Below are positions 18,509 to 27,991 of a stretch of 64,000 nt of DNA, piece by piece; position 1 is the stretch's first letter, and each line of letters begins with the position of its first letter. A program made the translations under genes and the position numbers. The stretch comes from Janthinobacterium sp. 61 (GTDB lineage: Bacteria > Pseudomonadota > Gammaproteobacteria > Burkholderiales > Burkholderiaceae_D). The notes under the pieces were generated by a model. The model made no database searches. It was given only the letters and a program-made list of their open reading frames with translations, and had not been told where the DNA came from. Location of the stretch: assembly GCF_002846335.1 (NCBI RefSeq), contig NZ_PJMQ01000001.1, positions 4,154,001-4,218,000 on the forward strand, written 5' to 3'.

Positions 18509-20334
18509 GTGGCCAACGCAGCAGCAAGCGGGCGCGCCTGCGGTACTGGCGAGCGTGGATGCAGGATCAGCAGCGTCAGCAGGCAGGGAGGCCCCAGCAG
18601 CGCGCAGGCCAGCAGCCAGATGCGCGGCACATCGCCGGCCTGCCGCCGCCAGTACCACGCGCCCATGACGCTGAGCAAAGCGGCCAACAGTGCGGCACTC
18701 CAGACGGCAGCCGGACGGGCGACAGGCCGGGCATTGTCGTCAGTCAGATCCGGCACGGCGCCATCGGCATACATCCGCTGCGGCAGATTGACGAGCGCAT
18801 GCAGCGCAGGTGAGAGCCACCAGTCGGCGTGTTCGAACAGCAGCGGAAAATCGTGGTCGATGGCGCGCGTGGCGACCGGCTGCGCGCGGCCGCTGGCGTC
18901 GACGAACAGCAACGCTTGCGTACTGCCTGATACGCCTGACTGCATGGCGCGCCCCCCCGTGATGGAAACCAGCGTACCGTCGAGCAATGGCGCGATATCA
19001 ACCCGCTCCAGATTGCTCAGCGGTACAGGCAATGGCAGGCGGAACACTTCCGTATCGGCAGCACCGGGCTGCGCCGCTGCGGCAGGCGCATAGACGAGCA
19101 GGTGGCCGTTGCTGAGCACATACACGCGTTCACTGATTTTCTTCGGTGCTGCTACCGCTTGCTCCCCGGCTGGCAAGAGTGCCTGCAACCGTAGCGCATG
19201 ACCAGCCGGTTCGAATGCCAGCACCATGTTTCCGGTGAGCACATTACCGGCAAGTACGGGTACGCCGGGAAACGCTTGCAAGTCCCCCAGTCCATGCAGC
19301 CCCATCTGATTGATGAGCGCACCCGTGCGCATGTCGTGCACGTCGAAACGCATGCTGCCGTGATTGAAGGTCAGGCGCTGCTGCAGATCGCTCAGCTCAG
19401 CCTGCGGCGGCGCATTCTGGTTCGACAATTGCTGTCGCACGGCATAGCGCGTGATCGTCGCTTGCAAGGTCCCCACTTCGAGCAAAGGCAACTGGCGCCG
19501 CCACAGTGGCGCACGCTCATCCTGGGCGCCGGCCAGTCCGGCAAGCATCAGGCTGCGGCCATCGGCGCGGCTCACATCCGCGTAGCCGCCAGCCGGCGGC
19601 ATGGCCATCGTCTGCGGATGCTGGCCCAAGCCGATCAGGGCGATGTGAAAGACAGCCAACGTACCCCACAGCAACAGACAATACATGCCCACCACCAGTG
19701 GCACCGCCTGTGCCAGCGTGGCGGTGCGGCCGCCGGCGAGCGGCATGCGGCTGGGCGTGAAACTGGCGTGCACGTTCCACATCAACAACGCTGCGCAGGG
19801 CAGCGTCGCCAGCAGCAGGCTGAGCGCGCCGGCCGCGTGCAACAGCATCACATAGGGCAGCAGAATAAGCAGGAAGGCACAGCGCAGGCGGCTGACCATG
19901 ATGGCGGCGCCGCACAACCAGGCGATCAGCGTCATCATCACCAGGTAAGGCACGGCCAGGTAGTGGCGCATGTCGACCGTGCGCGGCGACAGAAAATCAG
20001 TGCCCAGCACGGTCAGCAGCAGCGGCAGGCCGATGGCCAGGGCAATCAGCGTGGCCGACGCCAGCATCAAGCCTCCCAGGATGGCGCCGGGAGCCAGCGG
20101 CCGGTGCAGCAGCCACAGCCAGCGGCTGGGCTGGCGATAGCTGCCGATCTGATGCAGCGCAAGGCCCAGACCTGCCAGCATGCACACGGCCAGGATGAGC
20201 AGTTGCATGGGCCAGCCTTGCTGGAAGATGCTGCCTAAGCGGGCGAGGAAGAGTTGCACCAGTATATGGACGGCAGCAAAGATCAGGGTGGCCCGCAGGT
20301 AGCGGCGGCACTCGCTCAGGTACAGGTCGCGCAT
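18505..20334 (-). CDS. ABC-type membrane protein with large extracytoplasmic domain
   Basis: A 609-residue membrane protein, presumably the permease partner of the ATPase encoded just upstream. About six helices lie within residues 1-235, followed by a soluble domain of about 300 residues (roughly 250-545, beta-rich, no recognised family), and two C-terminal helices near 547-566 and 575-595. The N-terminal part is reminiscent of YtrC/ABC-2-like permeases, but I cannot assign the soluble domain. The ATG at 20334 is used because upstream frame does not look coding; its ribosome site is weak (GAAAGA). It starts 13 bases after the ATPase stop and ends in an ATGA overlap with the S9 peptidase gene. 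Confidence 0.75.
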   Translation of the reverse strand: MRDLYLSECRRYLRATLIFAAVHILVQLFLARLGSIFQQGWPMQLLILAVCMLAGLGLALHQIGSYRQPSRWLWLLHRPLAPGAILGGLMLASATLIALAIGLPLLLTVLGTDFLSPRTVDMRHYLAVPYLVMMTLIAWLCGAAIMVSRLRCAFLLILLPYVMLLHAAGALSLLLATLPCAALLMWNVHASFTPSRMPLAGGRTATLAQAVPLVVGMYCLLLWGTLAVFHIALIGLGQHPQTMAMPPAGGYADVSRADGRSLMLAGLAGAQDERAPLWRRQLPLLEVGTLQATITRYAVRQQLSNQNAPPQAELSDLQQRLTFNHGSMRFDVHDMRTGALINQMGLHGLGDLQAFPGVPVLAGNVLTGNMVLAFEPAGHALRLQALLPAGEQAVAAPKKISERVYVLSNGHLLVYAPAAAAQPGAADTEVFRLPLPVPLSNLERVDIAPLLDGTLVSITGGRAMQSGVSGSTQALLFVDASGRAQPVATRAIDHDFPLLFEHADWWLSPALHALVNLPQRMYADGAVPDLTDDNARPVARPAAVWSAALLAALLSVMGAWYWRRQAGDVPRIWLLACALLGPPCLLTLLILHPRSPVPQARPLAAALAT

Positions 20335-20347
20335 GAAGAAATCTTTC

Positions 20348-21271
20348 TCAGGCCGCGTGCAGCGCGGGGTTGGCAGAGGAAATATGCCCGCGCGCCAGCA
20401 AGGCATTGATGGCGCGGTCGAGGCTGACGGGCATGTTGTGCACGCTGCGCGCACCCAGCAGGCGCAGGCGTGCGGCAAATTCCGGTCCCTGGTCCAGCAC
20501 CATGAAGTGGCTCAGACCATCAATATGTTCGGTATGCAAGATACCGGGCAGCGCTCTCGTATCGGGTGGCAGGAAGGGAAATTCGGCCACCCACAGCAGT
20601 ACCCGCTCGCACAGGACGTCCGGCGCGCAAGCCTGCAACAAACGCCCGCGCTCAAGAATGATCAGCTGGTCGGCCACGCGCTCGATTTCCTCCATTTGGT
20701 GCGAGCAATAGATAATGGTCATGTCATCGCTATAGCTGCTTTCCATCATGGCCCCCAGGAACAGGCGCTTGGCAACCACATCGAGGCCCAGCGTGGGTTC
20801 GTCGAGGATCAACAGTTCCGGACTCTGCCCCAGCGCCAGCGCCAGATTCACGCCGGCACGTTCGCCACGCGACAGCTGCGCGATGCGCTGCCCTGGCAAT
20901 ACATTGAAGTTGCGCAACACACTGCAATAGCGTTCCTCATTCCATCCCGTGTACAGGCGGCGTTGCATGGCTGTCAGTTCACCGATCGTCAGCCACAGGG
21001 GCAAGGTGTGCTCCTCGTTGACATAGCCGATGCGTCCACGCAAGTCCGGCGTCAGCCGGGCGCAGTCACAACCGAGGATACGGGCGCTGCCTTCGGTCGC
21101 CGCCTCGAAGCCCAGCAGCACGCGGAACAGCGAAGACTTGCCAGCGCCATTCGCGCCGACGATGGCATGGATGCCGCCGCGCGCCACGCGCAGGCTAAGC
21201 TGGTCAAGCGCATGCTTGTCCTTGAAGCGCAGCGACAACTTGTCGGTCTGCAAGATGGGTTCATTCGTCAT
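20348..21271 (-). CDS. ABC transporter ATP-binding protein (YtrB-like)
   Basis: A 307-residue ATPase with Walker A GANGAGKSS, Q-loop region, signature LSRGERAG and Walker B LLILDEPT followed by the D-loop LGLD and the H-loop in IYCSHQMEE. The signature is LSRGE rather than LSGGQ, which is seen in YtrB-type proteins. It lies second in the operon, nine bases after a YtrA-type GntR gene, as in the ytr operons of Firmicutes and several proteobacteria. It most likely energises the adjacent membrane protein at 18505. The C-terminal 90 residues hold no further motif I recognise. Confidence 0.92.
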   Translation of the reverse strand: MTNEPILQTDKLSLRFKDKHALDQLSLRVARGGIHAIVGANGAGKSSLFRVLLGFEAATEGSARILGCDCARLTPDLRGRIGYVNEEHTLPLWLTIGELTAMQRRLYTGWNEERYCSVLRNFNVLPGQRIAQLSRGERAGVNLALALGQSPELLILDEPTLGLDVVAKRLFLGAMMESSYSDDMTIIYCSHQMEEIERVADQLIILERGRLLQACAPDVLCERVLLWVAEFPFLPPDTRALPGILHTEHIDGLSHFMVLDQGPEFAARLRLLGARSVHNMPVSLDRAINALLARGHISSANPALHAA

Positions 21272-21280
21272 CGGATACTC

Positions 21281-21691
21281 TCAGCCAGTCTTCTTGGGAA
21301 GGCACAAGGCCAGTTCGCCCGCTACGCGTTCCAGCACCACGCCAGCGGGATAGTCGAGCGCGATGACGTCGCCGACGAAGCGGGTCAACGCTTCGTCCAG
21401 ACGCCGTGCGCGTTCCTCGTCGGACAGGCGCTGGCGCGGCGCAGCCACGAACAGGCCCAGGCCGGCGCGCGCATCGAGCCAGCCCTCCGCCGTCAGTTCG
21501 CTATAAGCCTTGGCGACCGTGTTCGGATTAATGCCCAACTGCAAGGCCAGGCCACGGACACTGGGCAAGTTCGCGCCCAGCGTCAACTCGCCGCTGGCGA
21601 TCAGGCGCCGTACACCGTCAACGATCTGGCGATGGATGGGGCGCGGATCGCCTGTAGCGATCTGCAGCATCAAGGGACTTCGACGGTTCAT
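21281..21691 (-). CDS. GntR-family repressor, YtrA subfamily
   Basis: A 136-residue protein: an N-terminal winged helix-turn-helix (about residues 10-78, including PIHRQIVDGVRRLIASGELT and the recognition helix region INPNTVAKAYSELTAEG) and a short C-terminal helical segment. The small size is characteristic of the YtrA subfamily, whose members usually repress their own operon with an ABC transporter. The ATG follows GGAGT. A perfect 8-base inverted repeat overlaps the -10 region of the probable promoter upstream, so autorepression is likely. The inducer is unknown; in known cases it can be a cell-envelope antibiotic. Confidence 0.93.
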   Translation of the reverse strand: MNRRSPLMLQIATGDPRPIHRQIVDGVRRLIASGELTLGANLPSVRGLALQLGINPNTVAKAYSELTAEGWLDARAGLGLFVAAPRQRLSDEERARRLDEALTRFVGDVIALDYPAGVVLERVAGELALCLPKKTG

Positions 21692-21702
21692 GGCATGACT
21701 CC

Positions 21703-21727
21703 ACTGTACTATTACAGACAGTACAGT
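21703..21727 (-). promoter_or_regulatory. Probable YtrA operator: perfect 8-bp inverted repeat
   Basis: ACTGTACT at 21703-21710 and its exact complement AGTACAGT at 21720-21727 are separated by nine bases. The repeat starts 12 bases upstream of the GntR-type start codon. It overlaps a -10-like TACTGT (minus strand, 21723-21728). Confidence 0.75.
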
Positions 21728-21752
21728 AGCAGTAACAATAACAAGCTGTCAA
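21723..21752 (-). promoter_or_regulatory. Promoter of the YtrA-ABC-S9 operon
   Basis: On the minus strand a consensus -35 TTGACA occupies 21752-21747. TACTGT (21728-21723) follows after an 18-base spacer as a weak -10. The inverted-repeat operator overlaps the -10. Confidence 0.55.
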
Positions 21753-21904
21753 CGACAAAGATGCGTTCGAAGTTGCCGTCCGGCCTCTTTCCACTGACAG
21801 GCCAACTTTTTTTGCGGCAAAGCCCGCGCAATAGGCGAAAGTGCAAAACACGCGCCGCGCATACGCTTTACAATCCTCGCTCGCTTTACAAAATATTGGT
21901 CATC

Positions 21905-24900
21905 ATGAATCAGGCAGAACAGCAGCGCCTCCTGGCTATCCTGGAGTATTGGCACAAGATCGAATTCTTTATCCCGTTTGACCTGAATCAAATCACGGAC
22001 GTTGAAGACCAGTCCACCGTGCGTATCCTGCAGCGCGAACAGCTGGCGCAATTGCCGCTGCAGTTCGCCACGCAATGGCAAGTACCGTCCGACCGCGAGA
22101 TCGACGGCTTTTCGCTGTTCCTCGGCGTCTTCGACAAGGCCGAAACCAACAAGGCTTGCCCACCGGCCAACGGCCCGGAAAACATTGCCGAAACAGAAAA
22201 AACAGAACTGCTGGGACGCTCGTGCTTTGCCCGCCTGAACCTCAATGCGCTGGGCGAGCCGCAGTTCGACCCCGTGTCCGTGTCGACCTTGCCATGGGCG
22301 CTGGGCCGCGTGCGCACGCCGGACTGGTCGGGCCTGAGCCTGGACGCCTTCAGCGACAGCCAGCTGGCACTGCAAGACAGCTTGCGTAACTTCGCCGCCG
22401 CCCGTGCCCCGCAGCAAGTGACGGACGAGGCGGGCAATGTCTCATTTCCCCTCTCCGGCATGGAAATCGCGGCCCTGGCCGACCTGCTGCGGGACTGGGC
22501 CGGTTTCCACCCGTCCGCGGGCCAGCCGCTGGCCGTGCTGGAATTGCGCACGCGCAAGAAGCGCGCCGCAGTCTCGGAAACCGACCTGGCTGAGACCAGC
22601 CAGAACCGCAGCCTGGACTTTGGCAACGCGGTGGAACCATCGATAGATATCCTCAACAGTTTTTACCTCGATGACCTGGAACAGATCATCCGCGCCTTGC
22701 GCGGCGGCAAGTTGCCCGCGACTGTCGCCGCCTACCTGACGCCGCTGGCGCAAGATGAGCGCATCGACCTGTACAGCCCGGCCGGACGCCAGGCGCTGGC
22801 CGCCATGCTCAATCCGGGCAATATGAACCGCGGACACTGGCTGGAAGACGCCAGCTACGCCATGAGCCTGATGCAGCAATTCGCCATCCACGGCGCGCGC
22901 ACGGGCTTGAGCGAGCGGGGCATCTTTTCCGTCAACGGCCCGCCGGGCACGGGCAAGACGACCTTGTTGCGCGAATTGTTCGCCGACAACATCGTGCGCC
23001 GCGCGGCCGTGCTGTCCTGCCTGGACCGCGCCGGCGACGCCTTCATCGGCAAGGTGGCCGTGGCCTTCGAAGGCGTGCGCGACCCCATCACCATCGCCCG
23101 TTTGCGCCCGGAACTGACGGGCTTTGAAATGGTCGTCGCCTCGTCGAACAATGCGGCGGTGGAAAACATTTCCGGCGATTTGCCAAAACCGAAACAGCTG
23201 GGCAAGGAATGGGCGCGCACGCGCTATTTTGAAAGCGTGGCGCGCCGGGTCGTGGCCGACGGCAATGGCGCCAACCGCGCTCTGGACGAAACCGAGGCGC
23301 CATGGGGCTTGATGTCTTGTGCGCTGGGCAATAGCGCGAACCGCCGCCGCTTCGTCAGCAATTTCTATGACGACGACTGGGACAAGAGCACAGCGCGCAA
23401 GACGCCGAACGCGCAGAATATCCGCCAATGGCTGGCCAGCTACCAGGGCGTCAGCTTCGCCCAGGCGGCGCGCGAGTTTCGCGAGACGGAACACGTGGTG
23501 GAAAAGGCCCTGGCCGAGCACGCTCAATACGCGGCCTTGTGGCAAGCCGTGGGCACGTGCACGGAAGCGGACTTCATCCAGGCCAGCCAGCAAGCGCTGA
23601 TTGCTGCAGAGCAAGAGATGGATGCGGCGAATGGCGCCCTGTCCGGTGCGCTGGCACAGCAGGACACCTTGCTTGCCAGCAAGAAGGAATTGCTGGAAGA
23701 AGAACGCCTGGTGGCGCTGACGCAACCGGGTTTCTTTGCCCGTTTGTTCCGCACGGCACCGGCGCGTGCCTACAAGGAGGCCGTCGTCGCCAACGCCGAG
23801 GCGCAGCGCCAGGCCGCGCGCGACGTGTCCGCCATCAAGCTGCTGCTGAAAGGCGAATTGGAACCGCGCTGCGAGCGCGCCCGCAACAGCCTGCACATCG
23901 CCCTGCGCACGGCGCAGTCGCGTCAGCGCGAATGGGATGACAGCACGGAATTGCTGCGCCGCGCGCGCATGCGCTTTCCCACCATCATCGCCCCGGCGAC
24001 CCTGGACGAGCTGGACGGCGACGCCCTGCAAATTGGCGGCCTGTGGCATGAACCGGCCCTGGCGCGCCTGCGCTCGCGCCTGTTCGCCAAGGCCCTGGCC
24101 CTGCATGAAGCATGGCTGGCCGAAGTGGCGAAAAAGGGGGGACCCGGCTTTGGCGGCAACTTGCTGGCCGTGTCAAAATTGCTGAAAAACAAGCGTGCCT
24201 ACGACCAGTCGCACATCGCCATGGTGTGGCACAGCCTGTTCATGGTGGTGCCTGTCGTCTCGACCACGTTCGCCTCATTCGCGCGCCAGTTCCAGGGCAT
24301 GGGCCCCGAATCGCTGGGCTGGCTCTTCATCGATGAAGCGGGCCAGGCCGTGCCGCAAGCGGCGCTGGGCAGCCTGTGGCGTGCCAAGCGTGCCGTCGTC
24401 GTGGGCGACCCGCTGCAGATCGAACCCGTGTTCACGGTGCCGGGCCGCCTCGTGCAAACCCTGTCCGCCCTGTCGCCGCACACGCAGGATGGCAGTTACG
24501 CGCCGACCTCCGTTTCCGTGCAGACACTGGCCGACAAGGCCAACCATTATGGCGCGCATATCGGCGCCAACAGCGCCCAGCCGCTGTGGATAGGCAGCCC
24601 CCTGCGCGTGCACCGGCGCTGCGTGGAACCGATGTTTTCACTGGCGAACAGCATCGCCTATGAAGACAAGATGGTCTACGGTTTGAGCGAACGCACGCCG
24701 CCGGCCGGCGCGCTCGGCCTCACGCGGGGTCCGAGCCGCTGGATCGATGCCGTCGGCCCCGTCAGCTACAAGCAGGTGGTGCCCGTGCAACTCGATTTCG
24801 TGCTGGAAGTGCTGCTGAAACTGTATCGCCGCGACGGCAAGCTGCCCGATATGTATGTGATTACGCCATTCAAGGCCGTGCGCACCGAACTGCGCTCGCG

Positions 24901-25243
24901 CATCGTCGACATGGACTGGGACCGCCGCCTCGGCTATGGCAAGGCGCCGACCGCGCGCGAATTGCGCCAATGGAGCAGTCAGACGGTGGGCACCGTGCAC
25001 ACTTTCCAGGGCAAGGAACAAAGCGTGGTGATGCTGGTCCTCGGGGCCGACGACAGCACGGCGGGCGCCGCGCAGTGGGCGGCCAGTACGCCGAACCTGC
25101 TCAACGTGGCCCTGACGCGCGCGCAACATTACGTGTACATCGTCGGCAACCCGCTGCTGTGGGGGCAGTTGCCGCACTTTGCGCCGGCCTGCGCGCAACT
25201 GCCGCATACGGGCATGCATGAGTTCCTTGTAGAAATGACCTAA
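21905..25243 (+). CDS. Large superfamily 1 (UPF1-like) helicase/ATPase
   Basis: A 1112-residue cytoplasmic protein. Helicase motifs appear in order: Walker A GPPGTGKT (345-352), motif Ia near VVASSNNAAVENI (410-422), Walker B/motif II FIDEAGQ (808-814), motif III VVVGDPLQIEP (831-841), motif V VGTVHTFQGKEQ (about 1028-1039) and motif VI NVALTRAQ (1067-1074). Motifs Ia and II are separated by nearly 400 residues, a segment with strong coiled-coil character (about 555-690) inside core domain 1A. The first 340 residues have no recognised domain. This layout matches the DNA2/UPF1-type SF1B helicases. The ATG at 21905 is the first in a stretch that looks coding; there is no Shine-Dalgarno site, and upstream open frame to 20333 overlaps real genes on the other strand. 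Its substrate is unknown; nucleic-acid repair or defence are both possible. Confidence 0.9.
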   Translation: MNQAEQQRLLAILEYWHKIEFFIPFDLNQITDVEDQSTVRILQREQLAQLPLQFATQWQVPSDREIDGFSLFLGVFDKAETNKACPPANGPENIAETEKTELLGRSCFARLNLNALGEPQFDPVSVSTLPWALGRVRTPDWSGLSLDAFSDSQLALQDSLRNFAAARAPQQVTDEAGNVSFPLSGMEIAALADLLRDWAGFHPSAGQPLAVLELRTRKKRAAVSETDLAETSQNRSLDFGNAVEPSIDILNSFYLDDLEQIIRALRGGKLPATVAAYLTPLAQDERIDLYSPAGRQALAAMLNPGNMNRGHWLEDASYAMSLMQQFAIHGARTGLSERGIFSVNGPPGTGKTTLLRELFADNIVRRAAVLSCLDRAGDAFIGKVAVAFEGVRDPITIARLRPELTGFEMVVASSNNAAVENISGDLPKPKQLGKEWARTRYFESVARRVVADGNGANRALDETEAPWGLMSCALGNSANRRRFVSNFYDDDWDKSTARKTPNAQNIRQWLASYQGVSFAQAAREFRETEHVVEKALAEHAQYAALWQAVGTCTEADFIQASQQALIAAEQEMDAANGALSGALAQQDTLLASKKELLEEERLVALTQPGFFARLFRTAPARAYKEAVVANAEAQRQAARDVSAIKLLLKGELEPRCERARNSLHIALRTAQSRQREWDDSTELLRRARMRFPTIIAPATLDELDGDALQIGGLWHEPALARLRSRLFAKALALHEAWLAEVAKKGGPGFGGNLLAVSKLLKNKRAYDQSHIAMVWHSLFMVVPVVSTTFASFARQFQGMGPESLGWLFIDEAGQAVPQAALGSLWRAKRAVVVGDPLQIEPVFTVPGRLVQTLSALSPHTQDGSYAPTSVSVQTLADKANHYGAHIGANSAQPLWIGSPLRVHRRCVEPMFSLANSIAYEDKMVYGLSERTPPAGALGLTRGPSRWIDAVGPVSYKQVVPVQLDFVLEVLLKLYRRDGKLPDMYVITPFKAVRTELRSRIVDMDWDRRLGYGKAPTARELRQWSSQTVGTVHTFQGKEQSVVMLVLGADDSTAGAAQWAASTPNLLNVALTRAQHYVYIVGNPLLWGQLPHFAPACAQLPHTGMHEFLVEMT

Positions 25244-26640
25244 GCAGGGAAGGCCAAAGTAAACGTCGTGGCGGCCGCGTCGGATGCGACCGTTGCGCTA
25301 CCGCCATGCAACTGCATGATGGCCGTGACGATGGCCAGCCCCAGGCCCGTGGAGGCGGCCGAATCGCTGCGGGCCGGGTCGGCTCGGTAGAAGCGCTCGA
25401 ACAGGTGGGGCAAGTGACGCGCGGGGATGGCGGGACCGAGGTTACTCACGCTTAACGCCACGCCCCCGTTCGTCGCGTGCGAACGCAATAGAATAGTGCT
25501 GCCTGGTGCCGCGTGGCGGATCGCATTCGACAGCAGGTTACCGAGCGCGCGGCGCAGCAGCTGCGGCTCGGCCGTCACCGTGCCGCTGCCATGGCAAGCC
25601 AGCGCCAGGTCGCGCTCTTCGGCCAGGCCTTCAAAGAAATCGGCCAGCCTTAAAAACTCGTCCTGTACGGGCAAGGTCTGCTTGACGATCACCATCTCTT
25701 CCTGCTGCGCGCGTGCCAGAAACAGCATGCTGTCGATCATGCGCGACAGCCGTTCCAGCTCTTCCACATTCGACGACACCAACTGTTCATAGTCTTGCGC
25801 ACTGCGGGGGCGGGCCAGCATCACCTGGCTTTGCCCCAGCAGATTGGTAACGGGCGTGCGGAATTCATGCGCCAGGTCGGCGGAAAATTGCGACAGCCGC
25901 GCATACCCCTCCTGCAGCCGCGCCAGCATGGCGTTCAGGGCCTGGATCAGGGGCAGCAATTCCGTGGGCGCATCGCGTGCCTCCAGCTGCTGCTCCAGCT
26001 TGCCGGGCCGCACGAGGGCAGCATGGGCGGCGATATTGCGCAACGGCCGCAATCCCCGCAGCAGCATCACGCTGGCCAGTATTGCCGCCACCAGCGCGCT
26101 GACAGCCACGGATACGACGATCTGCCAGCGGTAGGCGGCAAACATCGCCGTGCGGTCGCCGTAGACGCGGGCCACGGAAATGTCGGCCATCTGCGCGGGA
26201 TCGCCGATGCGCGCGCTGGCCGCCACGACCCTGGCCGGATAGCCGTCGCGGCTGGTCCAGCTGGCGATGTCGTTGTTTGTCACGGTCGCATCGACGGCCA
26301 CGGGAACCGCATGCACGACGTTCTCGCCATGTGGATTGACATCGATCAAACGCGTGCCATCGGCGCGCACGATGCGGACCAGGGAATTCTCTTGCCCGCT
26401 CATGGTGTCACGGAAATACTGGGGCCGCTCGCGGATGATATCCAGGGTGCCCGCATTGCCCAGCAACTGCTGGATTTGCCGCAGTTTTCCCAATAATAAA
26501 ATGTCGTCGCGGCGCTCGATTTCCGCCACGAACGAGCGGTACAGATGCATGCCCAGCCCGGCCGACACGAGCGCCACGATCAGCACGAAGACGAGCGTCA
26601 CGCGCAGGGTCAGCGAACGGCGCAGTTCCGCCAGCTTCAT
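25240..26640 (-). CDS. Heavy-metal/redox-type sensor histidine kinase (CusS/HprS-like)
   Basis: A 466-residue kinase. Membrane helix 1 is about residues 14-36, a periplasmic sensor at 37-170, membrane helix 2 about 172-193, then HAMP, HisKA with His258 in [11 protein letters not shown], and a HATPase domain ending in the G-rich STGLGLAIV box. The start ATG overlaps the stop of the response-regulator gene in ATGA (26637-26640). The family is annotated as copper/heavy-metal sensors (CusS, IrlS), but E. coli HprS (YedV), which responds to reactive oxygen or chlorine species and sits by hiuH, belongs to the same group; the neighbourhood here fits the latter better. Its 3' end overlaps the helicase end by four bases. 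Confidence 0.92.
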   Translation of the reverse strand: MKLAELRRSLTLRVTLVFVLIVALVSAGLGMHLYRSFVAEIERRDDILLLGKLRQIQQLLGNAGTLDIIRERPQYFRDTMSGQENSLVRIVRADGTRLIDVNPHGENVVHAVPVAVDATVTNNDIASWTSRDGYPARVVAASARIGDPAQMADISVARVYGDRTAMFAAYRWQIVVSVAVSALVAAILASVMLLRGLRPLRNIAAHAALVRPGKLEQQLEARDAPTELLPLIQALNAMLARLQEGYARLSQFSADLAHEFRTPVTNLLGQSQVMLARPRSAQDYEQLVSSNVEELERLSRMIDSMLFLARAQQEEMVIVKQTLPVQDEFLRLADFFEGLAEERDLALACHGSGTVTAEPQLLRRALGNLLSNAIRHAAPGSTILLRSHATNGGVALSVSNLGPAIPARHLPHLFERFYRADPARSDSAASTGLGLAIVTAIMQLHGGSATVASDAAATTFTLAFPA

Positions 26641-27347
26641 GTGGCGGCACCATCGTCGGGAGCCGTGGGCGCACGCAATTCGCAGACATAGCCCATGCCC
26701 CGCAAGGTGTGGATCAGCTTGGGTTCGAACGGATCGTCGAGCTTGCTGCGCAGGCGGCGGATGGCCGCGTCAATGACGTTGGTATCGCTCTCGAAATTGA
26801 TGTCCCACACTTGCGATGCGATGATGGAGCGTGACAACACCTCGCCCTGGCGGCGCGCCAACAAATGCAGCAAGCCGAATTCCTTGGCCGTCAGGGTGAT
26901 GCGCTGGCCTTGCCGGCTGACCTTGCGTTTCATCACATCGATTTCCATGTCGCCGATGCGGATGACGTCGTCTTCACGCGGTGGCCCGCGCCGCAGCAGA
27001 GTGCGTATGCGCGCCACCAGTTCGGCAAAGGCGAATGGTTTGACCAGGTAATCGTCGGCGCCCAGTTCCAGCCCTTTGACGCGGTCCTGCACTTCATCGC
27101 GCGCCGTGAGAAAAATCACGGGCACGTCCGCGCCGCCTTCCTGCAGCCGCAAAGCGCGCAAGACTTGCCAGCCATCCATGATGGGCAGCATGACGTCGAG
27201 CACGATCAAATCGGGGGCTTCTGTGCCGGCCATGTGCAGGCCGTCGCGGCCATTGCGCGCCAGGCTCACCGTAAAACCGGACTCGGCCAGGCCGCGCAGC
27301 AAATAGTCGCCCGTCTTCGGTTCGTCTTCTATGACCAGGATGCGCAT
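26637..27347 (-). CDS. OmpR-family response regulator (CusR/HprR-like)
   Basis: A 236-residue regulator: receiver domain (residues 1-120) with the acidic pocket ED at residues 7-8, phospho-acceptor Asp51 in VLDVMLP, and Lys in LVKPFAF, followed by an OmpR/PhoB winged helix (about 130-225) with the heavy-metal subgroup pattern [20 protein letters not shown] and [15 protein letters not shown]. It is first in the operon with its kinase. It is divergent from the secreted heme-binding-type and HIU-hydrolase genes. An 18-base site matching the known CusR/HprR box at 11 of 12 positions lies in the shared upstream region, so it probably activates the divergent genes and itself. Confidence 0.93.
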   Translation of the reverse strand: MRILVIEDEPKTGDYLLRGLAESGFTVSLARNGRDGLHMAGTEAPDLIVLDVMLPIMDGWQVLRALRLQEGGADVPVIFLTARDEVQDRVKGLELGADDYLVKPFAFAELVARIRTLLRRGPPREDDVIRIGDMEIDVMKRKVSRQGQRITLTAKEFGLLHLLARRQGEVLSRSIIASQVWDINFESDTNVIDAAIRRLRSKLDDPFEPKLIHTLRGMGYVCELRAPTAPDDGAAT

Positions 27348-27402
27348 GGCGGCTTTCTAATGAGAATATAAAACCATTTTACGCCCCACGCCAAGCGCTG
27401 CG

Positions 27403-27420
27403 GATGATAAAAATGTCATG
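27403..27420. promoter_or_regulatory. CusR/HprR-like box
   Basis: The core reads ATGATA-AAAA-TGTCAT (27404-27419). The known CusR/HprR recognition pattern is ATGACA-N4-TGTCAT, so it differs at one of 12 positions. It lies between the divergent response-regulator gene (start 27347) and the secreted protein gene (start 27486), 66 bases from the latter. Confidence 0.6.
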
Positions 27421-27485
27421 CGGCGATCATCTTCTCGTAGGGCAACACTGGCCATACTGGCGCCACTTTATTCCATGGATGCCAG

Positions 27486-27980
27486 ATGAAAACCCTGTTA
27501 CTCGGCAGTACCCTGCTGTGCCTGCTGGCCGGCCCCGCACATGCGCAATTGCGCCGCATCGATGACCTGTCGCTGGCGGCGGCAAGCAAGCTTGCCGATG
27601 CGGCCATGGCCGCGTGCCAGGCGCAAGGCCGGCACATCGTCGTCACCTTATTGGACCGTGGCGGCAACATCGTCGCCGTGCAACGCGCCGATGGCGTCGG
27701 GCCGCACAACACGGAGGCGAGCCGGCGCAAGGCATACACGGCCTTGTCCACCAAGAGCGACACCTACACGCTGTCCCTGGCAGCCCGCAACAATCCGGAC
27801 ATGCGCAATTTGACCAGCATGCCGGAATTGCTGCTGCTGGGCGGCGGCCTGCCGTTGATGGCCCAGGGCCAGGTGGTGGGCGCCATCGGCGTCGCCGGCG
27901 GCGGTGGCGCCCTGCCAGACCGCGCCTGCGCCCGGGCTGCGCTGGCCCTTGTTCCCGAACTCGATCTCCCCCCAACCTGA
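27486..27980 (+). CDS. Secreted heme-binding-type protein (GlcG/HbpS family)
   Basis: A 164-residue protein with a signal peptide (LLLGSTLLCLLAGPAHA). The rest is a GlcG/HbpS (DUF336) domain: the family motifs ALVDRGGNIVAV-like TLLDRGGNIVAVQRADG, S-R-R-K-A-Y-T-A and the glycine-rich GGGLPLMAQGQVVGAIGVAGG are all visible. Family members bind heme or iron in oxidative-stress sensing (HbpS) or are of unknown role. The gene is the first of a pair with the secreted 5-hydroxyisourate hydrolase 11 bases downstream, and it is divergent from an HprSR-like two-component system with a matching box in between. A periplasmic, redox-related role is the likely reading. Confidence 0.85.
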   Translation: MKTLLLGSTLLCLLAGPAHAQLRRIDDLSLAAASKLADAAMAACQAQGRHIVVTLLDRGGNIVAVQRADGVGPHNTEASRRKAYTALSTKSDTYTLSLAARNNPDMRNLTSMPELLLLGGGLPLMAQGQVVGAIGVAGGGGALPDRACARAALALVPELDLPPT

Positions 27981-27991
27981 AAGTAACGACG

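Noticed and set aside
20333..21904. Upstream extension of the helicase frame
   Set aside because: It runs through the ABC ATPase and GntR genes on the other strand, and the translated product has no coding character before the ATG at 21905.
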